A DNA stretch of 64,000 nt from Hyaloperonospora brassicae (lineage: Eukaryota > Oomycota > Peronosporomycetes > Peronosporales > Peronosporaceae): the NCBI GenBank assembly GCA_947650285.1, contig CANTFL010001204.1, positions 1 through 64,000 on the forward strand, in the 5' to 3' direction. Under the pieces are notes generated by a model, which saw nothing but the letters and a program-made list of their open reading frames with translations, was not told the origin of the DNA and did not search any database. Made by a program: the position numbers and the translations under genes. Positions 32,353 to 43,148 of the stretch are shown one piece after another. Numbering within the stretch: the first letter of the stretch is position 1; every line of letters starts with the position of its first letter.

Positions 32353-33660
32353 AAATGAAAGAGGAATATCGAGAGATCGATCTGAAAGATAAACCTCAAC
32401 CCCCTCCTAGGGTCCTTTGGGGAGCCACCGCAGATCGCTCTGCAAAGAGCGATCTGCTGGATGAAAATCCAATGGTGAAAACCACATCGGCGAAAGCCAA
32501 ACCCTATTCCTTCGTCGAGAGGTCGCCCGACCTCAAGCCGAGGAACTCAATCGCGAGATCGATCGCATTGGAACGATCCACGATGAGATCGGTGGGATCA
32601 GATGTCAAAGATCGACAGATCGGCCACACCGTGCGATCGAAGATCGGAGTCAAAGAGGAATACGATCAAGAACTGGACGAGATCGCGATGCTAAAGACAG
32701 GATATGACCTAGTGAAGATCGCAACTAAAGAGGCCGGGACGTCAAACGAGACGTGGAAGCGTGCGGAATGGCAATGCTGTTATAGCCACTTGAAGACACT
32801 GCTCAAGACAGATCCAGTGTTTAAGGTATTACGGCCCAATTTGATCGGTCTTCTGGATAGGCCTATCTCAGTTCCGCCGCCCGTAACTATCAAACTCAAC
32901 ATGATTGATTTAATTTTGCGGGTGCTAGAAAACATGGGTTTTTGCTATAATGCTTTCGATGGAGATGAACTGCTGAGTTGCAGCATGGATCAGTTGGCGA
33001 ACGCAATGAGTGAGCTCGTGAAGATCATGACACTTATGGTGGGCAAGGCTACTACTCCTAGAAACGAGATCGCCATACCTTCGGGTTCACCTCAAGAACA
33101 CTCCTCAGGATCGCCCCACTCTGCCTCAGCTGACACCGAGATCGAGTCCGATGGGTCCATCAGCATTCGGCGAATGTCTCTGGGACCATCGGGATGATCG
33201 TTTCTGCTGAACGACAAGATCGGCCAGGCCAAGATCGACACTTTTGGAGAACAGGCCAAGATCGACACCCAACCAAGATCGACCGGTACACCCACGGGTT
33301 TAGAAGATCGAAAAGAGGACGATCTAAGTCGTTTTTTTTCAATTTAGCGATGATAAAGCTCAAGGCGGAATAATTGGATAGCCCAACAGATGAACCGACA
33401 GCCAAGCCACCACCCGAATGGCCGTACCTTTCTCCCACCTTCGCGAGGAAGCTACGACATGCCGGATGTGTAGATGGGATTGGTGGGGTCAGACACTTAC
33501 CAGCAGATTCTATAGAAGGCGGAATACGATCCGAACGATCTATGGATGGCCGAACCACGACGACATCAAGTAGCCATGACCGGTATGTCTACCGGGGCTA
33601 GTGCCATCACGCAGAATACCAAGATCTCAGCGATCTCAGAGTTGAAAGAATTCTCACGGA
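32349..33660 (+). pseudogene. G1-B gag, N-terminal part
   Basis: 282 open codons to 33197, nearly identical to G1-A for about the first 105 residues and then clearly diverged (QCCYSHLKTLLKTDPVFKV, FDGDELLSCSMDQL). From 33198 to 33660 the matching sequence continues with stops and frameshifts (RQPSHHPNGRTFLPP, KISAISELKEFSRKDRKKD). Confidence 0.7.
32430..32457 (+). other. Perfect 12-bp hairpin with GCAA loop (G1-B copy)
   Basis: Same arms and loop as 24619-24646, at the same distance from the primer-binding site. Confidence 0.6.
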
Positions 33661-33689
33661 AAGATCGGAAAAAAGACAAAAACTGAATA

Positions 33690-34663
33690 TTGATGGGCAA
33701 AGTGAATTCAGCGTTCCTCCGGGATCAGGTGCCGGAAGATGATAAATGTTTGGTATTCGGCGATCTCATGGTGTGCCCATCCCGTTTCTGGTACCGACAG
33801 CTGAGCAGATCGACCAGATTCATTTGGAAGGAGTTAATGAACAGCTTCCACTTGGAATATGCGGGACATGGGATGTCATCAAGCCGGCAATATTACCACG
33901 CGAAGAAGCGATCGGAGGAAAATCCCTTGGAGTACATGTATCGGCTTAACGTGATGGGAATGCAGGCGAACATACCTGTAATGACTGGATTGACGGCTGC
34001 ACGCAAGGAACATTTCAATCATTTCATTGACATTTTGGATGATTTCGATCTATCCAACCAATTGCTATTGCTGAATGTAGCCGATGCGGAAGCCATGCAA
34101 AAGACTCTGCATGGATACCAACAAGGGAGATCACGTTAAAAGAAAATGATGATGGGATCGTCCAAGTTCAGACAGAAAGGAACGCCCGGTCCAGTATCGT
34201 CTAAGACCGCACGGGCAGTGAGGATGATTCGTACCGAGGACATCACCAGCGAGTCCGACTTAGACACCAACGGATCGGAATCGGAAGATCGTTTGAGATC
34301 GATTAATGTAGCCGCTGCTGCAGATCGGCGCAAACCAAACAACGACACTTTGGCGGACATGGGATCGGCGGATCCGAGTAGTCGTCAAGACTATCAAGGT
34401 CACAGTACGCCATCAAAAGCGTGTACTCATTGCGGATCGACCAAGCATGGAGATCTCGGTTGCTGGAAGCGGCTCACTTGCCAGAAGTGTGGGCGCAAAG
34501 GGTATTCCTCCGACAATTGTTTTTCCTGTGTCGCGCCTGCGACGAGATGCATGATCCGGGGAAGTGTCCGATGGAGGAGTTCTACAGCATGATCCGCCAG
34601 TGGTACGTCCCAAACAAGCATGCGGGGATGTTGCCAGAGAAGGCTGAGAAGGTGGTAAACTAG
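33690..34663 (+). pseudogene. G1-B gag, capsid and nucleocapsid
   Basis: Capsid: CLVFGDLMVCPSRFWYRQL, FIWKELMNSFHLEYAG, YHAKKRSEENPLEYMYRLN; TAA at 34137. The next frame carries CTHCGSTKHGDLGC and CQKCGRKGYSSDNC. A frameshift leads to CRACDEMHDPGKC. The first and third knuckles are intact; the second has Tyr for His. Confidence 0.82.
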
Positions 34664-34725
34664 AGCGCTCGCCAGGTTGGAATCTGGTACGAGCCGAGCT
34701 TTCTGGGCTCTGCATTATTGCATAC

Positions 34726-35681
34726 GTGGAAAAAAAGAAGACAGATCGCGAGAGTAAGCAGGATACAGATATGGAACCAAATATATATCGTTCGAAGTCA
34801 AAACGTGTTGCTTCCGTGTCCCATATGAAGCGGATCGATGAGTACTCGCGATCCGAACCAACTATGGAGATCGAGCTCGCTTACGGTGAATCTAGCGGGT
34901 ATTGGAAACATTACTCGCCCGGGAAGTGGTTCAAACAGGCGAAGGCTATCGGCAGGATCAACAACGTGAAAGCGGCTCTGCTATTTGATTATGGTGCTGA
35001 AGTGTCGATTATTGACACCACCTTTGCTCGTAAGGTTAGTTACATTATTGACGAAAGTCAGCGACAAGAGTGTATCGGGATCGGAGAAACTCCGTACATG
35101 ACGATGGGACGTACCAAGATCAAAGTAACCCTCGCGGGTTCGCTGGTATATTATTTTAATGTGTGGGTAGGCGATCTAGCAGGACAAGAAGCGATTCAGG
35201 GAATGGACGTAATGGTGCCTGCCGGAGTGCGGCTCGACCTAGCGGATGGTGCGCTATGTCTACCAGAAGAAATCCGCATTCACCTCGCAGGACGTCGCCC
35301 CGCGTACGGATCGAAGATACAACATATAACGGCGAAGGACCAACATGTGGTGATCCCGGTCGGAGAGTCAAGAAAAGAAAAGTGAAGATTGGGATCGGTG
35401 GGGCCAGTATGAAGTTGTGGGTCACTAAAGGAGGACCAGATTGGGTCTACATAGTGGCCTCGGGCTTGGGTAAGACAAAATATCTGGAGATGACCAACAT
35501 TGGCGACCGCGAGATCATATTTCCCACCCACTCTATACTGGGCTTGTGGAAGGATGGCGATATGATACCTCGGACTCAAGGTTATGTGACGGTCGGATCG
35601 GGGAAGTACAAAGAGTGGAAAACTCTAGCGTATGAAGCTACGACAGATCGAGTGAATAAACTTCCAGAGGAGCAGATCTGA
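34726..35681 (+). pseudogene. G1-B retropepsin-like protease
   Basis: 219 residues with the same ALLFDYGAEVSIID loop, then a frameshift at about 35380 into the downstream part (VKIGIGGASMKLWVTKG...TNIGDREIIFPTHSILG). Nearly identical to G1-A up to about 35230 and then diverged. Confidence 0.75.
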
Positions 35682-35723
35682 CCATTAGTAGATCGCCCTA
35701 AATACGTCGTCCCTAAACGTATC

Positions 35724-37366
35724 ATGAAGCGACCGGCCGATCCGCTAAAAGATATACCTCCAGCGATCTCTATGGTAACGCAACAGGCCGGGAACGAGAT
35801 TTTGCAAACAACAGATACCGTGGGTACGGGGGAAGGAAGGATCAACGGAGTTGGATCGACCTCACTGGATAAAGTAGATCTATCTCCCATGGATAACAAC
35901 CATGAGATCGGAGCCCAGTGTGCTACGAAAGGGGATCATGAGATCGGACAAGAAGGCCATGGTAGTTTACGGTCTCCATTGGATGCCGACCTAAACAACA
36001 ACAGATCGGAATTCAGTCAGTCTGAAAAGAAAAAAAAGTCTGAAGAGGAGAATTTACCTAAAAACGATGAAATGAGATTGCAGAAGCACCAGTCTACTAC
36101 CACGAGAGTGTAGATTTGTTTGCCGAGGACGTCGAGCATCACATGGCGGTGTTGCCAGAGAAGCCGACGGCTACAGAAGAAGTTACGATTAATGATATCC
36201 AGATCGGCAATCCCAACGTCCCTCTCACAAAAGATCAACAAAACATCAGATCGATGATTTGAAAGAGCCGTCACCTTCTTATCAGGAAGGGCAACTCTCA
36301 ACCGCCAGCAGCACGAGGTGCGATTTGTGATATCAATGTCGGTGAAGCCGCACCGATAGCACAGAGAGGCCGCCCGGTCGCGCCCAAATACAGGAAGAAG
36401 TTGTCGAAGCTCATCAAAGGACTGTTAGCAGCCAAGATCATTCAGCCATCCACGTCACCTTGGGCGTCTCCGATAGTGGTGATCATCAAGAAGAACGGAG
36501 TGGATATTCGTCTCTGTATTGATTATCGAAGAGTGAACCAGCTGACGCGCCTGATGGTTTACCCCATGCCGCTGATCAGCAATCTGCTGGAAGACCTAGA
36601 TAAAGCTCTATGGTACTGTTCGCTAGACATGGCCAGTGGATTCTGGGTCGTGGAAATGACTGATCGAGCGAAACTAACCTCAGCTTTTGTCACGCCGTTT
36701 GGCCTGTTCGAGTGGCTACGAATGCCTTTTGGGTTTAAGAACGCGCCCCAGATCTACCAACGTCTGGTGGACAATGCGCTGTATGGATATCTCAAGATCG
36801 GCCAGAGATCAACCTCGGATGGCCCGATCGACGTGTTTAAGGACGGCGAACCTGAGACAGATCGACGACCCTCTATACTGGGACGGCGATCTTACATTGA
36901 CGATATTCTCATACCAGCCACGTCATGGGAATCTATGTAAGCAAAAGTAGAACGACTGTTGGAAGCTTGCGATAAGTGGTATCTGTCCATCAGTCTTACG
37001 AAGAGTTTTTGGGGGTGCCGTAAGGTCGATTGTTTGAGACATCGCGTGTCTGTTGATGGTCTGGAGGCTCAGCCCAATAACTTGGAGTCGTTGGTCAACA
37101 TCCCATTCCCTAGTACGCTACGAGCTATGCAATCTTTTCTCGGAAGCTTGAACTACTACCGCCGCGTCATTGAGGATTTTGCGGTGTATGCCGGTGTGTT
37201 GTACGAGCTAAGGGAATCGGATTTCTTCGAGATCGGCCAATCTCAGCTCGCAGCAGGAGACGAATGGTCGAACGAGGATCGATGGAAGGAAGACAGGGTT
37301 GCTTTCACTATGCTGAGGGCTAAGATAGCTACAGCCCCCATACTTAAACATTTCGACCTCCCGTGA
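35724..37366 (+). pseudogene. G1-B reverse transcriptase
   Basis: Linker 35724-36113 (stop), then RT from about 36300: SKLIKGLLAAKIIQPSTSPWASP, CIDYRRVNQLT, LDMASGFWVVEM, FGFKNAPQIYQRL, the inserted segment and SYIDDIL, with the shared TAA at 36938-36940. The thumb (FLGSLNYYRRVIEDF) continues to 37366, where a small deletion shifts the frame. Confidence 0.88.
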
Positions 37367-38412
37367 TCGTGTTCTACGCTAGTAAGTGGGCTGTCTCAGC
37401 GGCCCTGATACAGGAGTATGACGGTGTGTATCATCCGGTGGCGTTCACTAGCCGCACTTTAAAGCACAATGAGCTTAACTACGGGACGGTGGAAAAAGAA
37501 GTGCTGGCGTTACTTCTTGTTTTAGGCGTATGCTATACTACGCTTGCCTCGCGGGAGATCACTGTGCTGACCCGACATTCTACGTTAGCGTGGTTGATGC
37601 AATCTCGAGGGCTAAACGGGAGATTAGGGCGGTGGGCTGCTTTGCTGTCAAACTGGACTATGAAGGCGAAGAAATGCGAAAAAGGAGCGGAAGAGATCTT
37701 GGGTATGTTAGCAGCGAGTATAACTCCGAGAGAAGAGGTGGAAGAGATGCTGATCGCAATCTCCCCGCGAAAGGACTGCAGACTCAAGATTTCAATGCCA
37801 CCTCCCACGGTGGAAGCGGATGAGGACCTGCTAGTGGCCAGTTTCGATGGATCGGCAAGAGTAAAGACGAAAGGAGGTTCGTACAGTGTCGTGATATGTA
37901 GGTTGCCTGAGTGGACGATCGTGGCGGCAGAATTCGGATATGCTCTCGATATGACCGTAAACGAAGCGGAGTATAATTGTTTGCTATTATGCTTCGCGTT
38001 GCTCGCCGATCTGGACAGGGACCGAGTGATTTTTTGCGGAGACTACAATTTGGTGATCCGACAGATGCGCGGTAAGCTCGACTGCAAATTCCCGGGCCTG
38101 CAACTTCTGAGGCATAAAGCGTTGGAGAAATTGCGATCTTGGCCGGGTCATGACTGTTTGCATATGAAGCGAGAATGGAACAAAAGTGCAGATCGACTAG
38201 ACAGCACAGCATTGCAGAACGAAACAGGAAGAATTGTTGTAGCCGAAGAAGATCGGCGAGATCTGATTGCGCTGAACCGTCTCGATGAATTGTTGAAGCC
38301 CAAGCAGACGGGTCAGCTTGCTCGAATAGCTGCAATCACGAGATCGGCCGGAAGTAGACGTCATCAGCCCGAAGTGTTACAGGAGGAGATAGTACAGAGG
38401 ATTATGATTTAA
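37363..38412 (+). pseudogene. G1-B dual RNase H (degenerate tether plus archaeal-type domain)
   Basis: One open stretch of 349 codons. First domain: VFYASKWAVSAALIQEY, GTVEKEVLALL, LTRHSTLAWL; two catalytic Asp are replaced. Second domain, about residues 150-285: LLVASFDGSARVKTKGGSY (Asp), MTVNEAEYNCLLL (Glu), VIFCGDYNLVIRQMRG (Asp), MKREWNKSADRLDSTAL (Asp). All four carboxylates of a type I RNase H are in place. The arrangement matches the known retroviral and Tat-type solution of a dead first and a live second RNase H. Confidence 0.87.
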
Positions 38413-38502
38413 CGAATTGGCCAAGCTCAAGATGAAGAGCGTTGGATTGTCAATCTCAAGAAGTATCTAAGTGGTGATTTATCAACCTTTGACGCGGGAG
38501 AG

Positions 38503-39562
38503 GTGAAGATGTGTGCAAAACTGGCGCCAGAGTACGAGATCGATGAGAACGATCTGCTATTTTTCTGCCCCATGGCGAAAAGAGAGTCAGAAGATCGCGA
38601 TGGTCTGATGCGGTTGGTGATCCCTGAGACGTTGCAACAGGATTTTTTGCATCACTATCATACGAGTCTGGAAGGAGGTCATCAGGGTATCGGCAGAACC
38701 TATCAGAGGATCAGATCGCGATTTCACTGGAGAGGACTGTATTGGAGTGTGCAACGATATGTGGGCGAATGCACCGATTGTGAGACCGGAAAGGAAGCCC
38801 GACGATTCATGGGAGATCCCCGGGCAACTTACAAGCACCTATCCATTCCAGATCATCGCAATGGATCATATACCGTCGTTGCCCAAGTCCATCAAGGGGA
38901 ATACCAAGCTGCTTATTTGGGTGGACCTCTTCTCGGGATATGTGATTGCAAAGGCTAGCTCATCACGAGCAGCACAAACAATAGCTGAGAATTACGAAGA
39001 ATGTGTGTTTCGGCGTTTCGGAGCTAGCGAGGTTATCAGACACGATCGAAAACCGGGATTTATGTCTGAATTTTTTCGAGCCTTCAGTCGGATCATAGGA
39101 TAGAAATAGCGTGCTACAATGACCTACAGGCCACAAGCAAATGGAACGGCCAAACGAATGGTGCAAACCTTGACGCATTCGCTTAAGATGTACGTGGCTG
39201 AAGTTGATCAACGAGACTGGGATGAGTATGCTGAGCGACTCACATTTGCAATTAACACCGCGCAAGATCGGATCGGAGGGGACACCCCATTCTATCTGAT
39301 TCATGGGTGGGATCCGAGATCGACGTTGAAAGCTACGTTGTCAGTGGGGAACAAGAGAACGAGAGATCGCGATCCGAAGCGGTGGAGATACAGTATTCAA
39401 AGACAATATCAGCGAGCTCGATCCGCAGTGAACGATAACTTGCGAGCTGCGATCCAAGAGAGGGAAGATCGACATAATGAAGATGTGGAGCAACACGAGA
39501 TTGAAGTGGGAACGCAAGTTTGGCTATACTTAGATCGGGTCAAGGAAGGATACGCAAGCTAG
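38503..39562 (+). pseudogene. G1-B integrase
   Basis: Zinc part HHYHTSLEGGHQGIGRTYQR...CTDCETGK (HHCC). A frameshift near 38830 leads to the core: IIAMDHIPSLPKS (Asp), VIRHDRKPGFMSEFF (Asp), stops near 39103, then MTYRPQANGTAKRMVQ, where the catalytic Glu is Lys. The C-terminal part (WDEYAERLTFAINTAQD) follows. Confidence 0.85.
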
Positions 39563-40029
39563 CACATATGTGTCATGGTCCATTCCGAGTTGCGGACATG
39601 TGTGGAGATCACACTATAAAATTAAAGATCGCAGGGACCCTATATCGAATATTTCCGGTTGTACATTTATCAAAGCTAAAGAGAGTAAAGACATTCCCCA
39701 AGTGTCCGAAAGACTTGCTTACGTTGGATGAAGCCGAGCGCTTGGATATTGATAAAGCTCTGTTACCAGAGGATAGTTGGGCAAGCGATCTTGAGGAGGG
39801 GGGATATGAAGTGAAAGAAATATTGTACGTGCGATCTGGTCGTAAAACCCGTTATGGGCGAGTACACCGACAGTTTCTGGTGAGATGGAAGGGACGTCCC
39901 GATCTAAGCTGGGTGGATGAGGCCGATCTGAGTTGTGGAGCTATCTTGCAGTCGTTTGAGCGGAGCCGAGTGAGCCGGAACCGTTTTGAAGTGATTCAAT
40001 CGCACGAAGGCAAGTCGGACGACCCTTAA
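39520..40029 (+). pseudogene. G1-B integrase tail with chromodomain
   Basis: 169 open codons, frame-shifted from the integrase. HGPFRVADMCGDHTIKLKIAGTLYRIFPVVHLSKLK is the GPY/F-like module. YEVKEIL...YGRVHRQFLVRWKG...LSWVDEADL is a chromodomain with aromatic cage positions Y, W and W visible. Chromodomains steer such elements to modified histone tails. Confidence 0.85.
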
Positions 40030-40041
40030 CGGTCTGGTCAG

Positions 40042-40103
40042 ATATGCTGGGAGGCAGCATATGCGGATGGATGGGGTGGCAAGGTGTGCCAGGAGGCAGC
40101 ACA
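40042..40103 (+). other. Two hairpins with GGAGG loops after pol
   Basis: ATATGCTG-GGAGG-CAGCATAT (40042-40062) is a perfect 8-bp stem. TGTGC...GCACA (40085-40103) repeats the loop core GGAGGCAG. They lie between the convergent pol and antisense genes, where 3' ends of both transcripts would fall. The rest of 40030-40301 shows nothing recognisable. Confidence 0.4.
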
Positions 40104-40301
40104 TGATGATGGATGGAGATACGTGTGTGAGTATGGAGACATTCAAATGAATTACCTTACTGAATGATGTGGGTCGAGGGGGAATCGAAGTTGTGGAAGT
40201 TGAAGAGAATGAATTACCAATGAATACGAGGAAAATATTACACGATTACGAAAGAAGATCGGGCTCGGACATCGATCTTGGACTAAGAGGATGGAGCAGG
40301 A

Positions 40302-43060
40302 TTAAACTTGTCCTGTAGACGAAAATGATCCGCGATCCGGGGTGATCCTAATAGGCGTTACGGACTGGTTGCGCCAAGGATCATTTTGGTCTTCCATGTC
40401 CAACGCCTCTACCAAGTCGGCTGGGTCGTCGCAATGTCCCAACCTTGTGTACCAAACTCGCTCTTCACGGGGGCGCGGATAATGCAGGAAGAAGGGATCG
40501 AGCAAGATACCAAGATCACAATAGCCAGCAATCATGCCGCGAAGTATCATCTTCAAGAAGTTCTTCCAACGCGCTCCGAAGCGAGATCGGCGTTGTTTCC
40601 GTTGACGCCAAAACGTTTGCATGAACCGGTCAGATAGTCGTTGAGCTGGAGAGATAGGGAAGGCATGGGTGGATTACCACAGAGCTTGTCGATGAGTGGA
40701 CTCAAGCTCCAGGTAGGGAGTACTCATGTCGCGATACCATCCAGTCATGGAAAACGATATAGGGTTCACGGGGATCACGATATTATCCCAAGGGGCTGTA
40801 GCATACAGAGCCTCGATGTGTTGCCGCGAGATCAACCTAGATGCCCAAGTCCCAGTATGCGGAGCCCGTCCGTGAGTGTGTGAGGGGAATATGAAATGCT
40901 TGGGCTTGGAGTAATGGTGGAACAGCAGCTCGATGGACATTTTCCTCACACAAACCATCGCGATCCGTGAAACTGACCAAGGAGCGATCTCGGCAGCTAT
41001 CCGGTGGGAAGGTGCCTGATAATGCAAAATCCATCGATCTTTGGGGGATGGAGTGGCGGAAGATCATGAAATTCGACCGTAGAGAGGATTCTGTTAGCCA
41101 CTTGGCGCGCCGGAATGACGATACCGCAGTCGCTGTCGGACAAATGGCGGGATGAAAGTGCAGTGGTTCCACGAGGCGATTTTTACCGAACCGATCTTGC
41201 TGAGTGTTTCTTCCGGCAATGACACATCAACATCTCCAAAGTCATCATCGTCGTGATTGTTATTCACGGGAGAAGTCGTGGCCGTAGTAGACGAGTAGGA
41301 GAGATAACGAGGCTCCGGATCGCTTGGTGGGGGCGGACGCGAAAGTTCTTGGTCAATTGCGGTTGTCATGGTCGAAGGGGAATCAGTCGGAGCAGCTTGG
41401 GAGGGGTCGGGATGGCGGATCGGATATCCGATCTCGTCTGACGACGAGCGGCCGATCTCGATTGAGACAACACGGGTCGAGTTAAATCGTCCGAGCTAGA
41501 TCCAGACTCGGACAATGTCCCACTGCCCGATCCGGTCCCTGAATCCGAGGAAGGAGACGAAGGAGTTGAAGACTCGGGTGTGAGCGCAGAGGGGGTCAAT
41601 CTCGGGAGTATTTTTGAAGGTGTGGAGGGGTTCAACGATAGTACGAGAGAGCCTGATCGGATGGCGGGAGAATTCCCGGACTGGGACCTCTGCTGAATGC
41701 GCTGACGCTTGGCAGGTGGGGCAGACGATCTCGGTCGAGATCTACGGGCAGGAGATTGCAGCCTCTGGGCAACGAAAGAAGGTGCCGATCTGGACGGAGT
41801 GGTACGCTTGGAGGTCTGCCGGGTGGGTGAAGCAGATGAGTGAGACCCGAGTATGGCACTATTGATTGTGTGGAGAAGAGACCGGTGTTCTGCTATAGCC
41901 CGATCCCGATCTTGCTCTTCCACCTTTAACTGGTCGTATACCGTGAGATGCTCCGCTAGCTGACGACGGAGGTTAACATTCTCCACTTGTTAATGTGTCA
42001 GCTGACCTTCCAAAGGAGTCAAACAATCCACTTGTTGTATGAGATCGCTGATCGAAGTCAAGCCTTCAGCGATCTCCGCTTAAGACCGATCTAATTCCTC
42101 CTTCAACTGCAGAACTTCCCTGTTGAGGAAAGGAATGTCGGAGGACAGCTATTTACGCTGCTGTCGGAGAAGATCGCGCTCGAATTGAAGCGAATGGATC
42201 TGAATCGACAAGGTTTTTACCCGTTGTTTCAAATTGCCTCGATCCTAATCGCTGACACGTAACATTCCGCGCAGCCGAAGAATCTGCGCCGATCGATCTC
42301 GATGAGCTCGCAAAGCTCGTCTACAGTCGATCAAAGAATGCACTACGTTGACGTAGCGACCTTGCATTAGATCATATCGACGCTGGACGAAGGATACGAA
42401 TGGGGCTGCCAATCTGTACAGATAATCGATCTCATCTTGCAAGCGGTATCCCCGCGCAACATCCTCTCGGTACGACTGCTGAAGCGTGTGAATGGTACCG
42501 GATTGGCTGCAGAAGGTGGCCTCGCGATCCCATAAATAGGAGATCGTAGCCAACGTGGAACGAACATCGTCTGCAGAAACTCTTGGAACGTGACCGGTGA
42601 TGTCCACGGTTGAAGCGGACGCACCACGTGACGCACTAGTGGCCAGGGTGTCGGATCTAAACGCACCAAGGATCGATAGCGATGAGGAAGCGAGATCGGC
42701 TCAGGCAGGCGGTCTGACGATCCTATGATGATCGATAACGATCCGGCCGGGTCGGAATGGTTTGAATACCCGAGTATATCTGGGGCCGGGGCAGTATGCC
42801 CTCCATGAGCGGGCGATCCAGCCGGCGAGTCTTGGCCTGGAGACGGGAGGCCCCGCCGGTCGTCGATCTGGTGATCCCATAAGGATGGGTGGCTATCCGG
42901 CCGGATCAAGATGACATGGGGACCTCGGTCAATCCGGCACAATAAGAATCTGCTCCCCTTGATCGGACGATCGGGGTGACAGATCGCAATTCAAGGACAG
43001 AAGCACGGTCGAACATTCCGAGGGAACTGGTGCGGTGGGGGAACGAGTAGGAGATGCCAT
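40302..43060 (-). pseudogene. G1-B antisense gene between pol and 3' LTR (broken)
   Basis: Minus strand, about 2.76 kb, convergent with pol (272 bp apart) and starting 88 bp inside the 3' LTR. Proposed start MASPTRSPTAPVPSE at 43060. Pieces in order: 42942-42367 and 42607-42245 (PRVSADDVRSTLATISYLWD, YRLQDEIDYLYRLAAPF), a heptad-like stretch with stops (VKTLSIQIHSLQFERDLLRQ, VENVNLRRQLAEHLTVYDQL), a Ser/Pro/Thr-rich basic segment (41986-41366), an acidic segment (NNNHDDDDFGDVDV), a block matching the G2 product (40982-40700), and a C-terminal block (ILLDPFFLHYP, DDPADLVEALDMED, DPWR; 40622-40302). No known family recognised. Homology to the G2 antisense gene argues it was a real gene. Confidence 0.6.
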
Positions 43061-43148
43061 GGAACAGACTCGAGTGCTTGGAACGAAGTTGATGAGTGAT
43101 TGAACTGAAGCCGATTGCTGCCCAAAGGACGTCAGTACAGAGGGCGGT

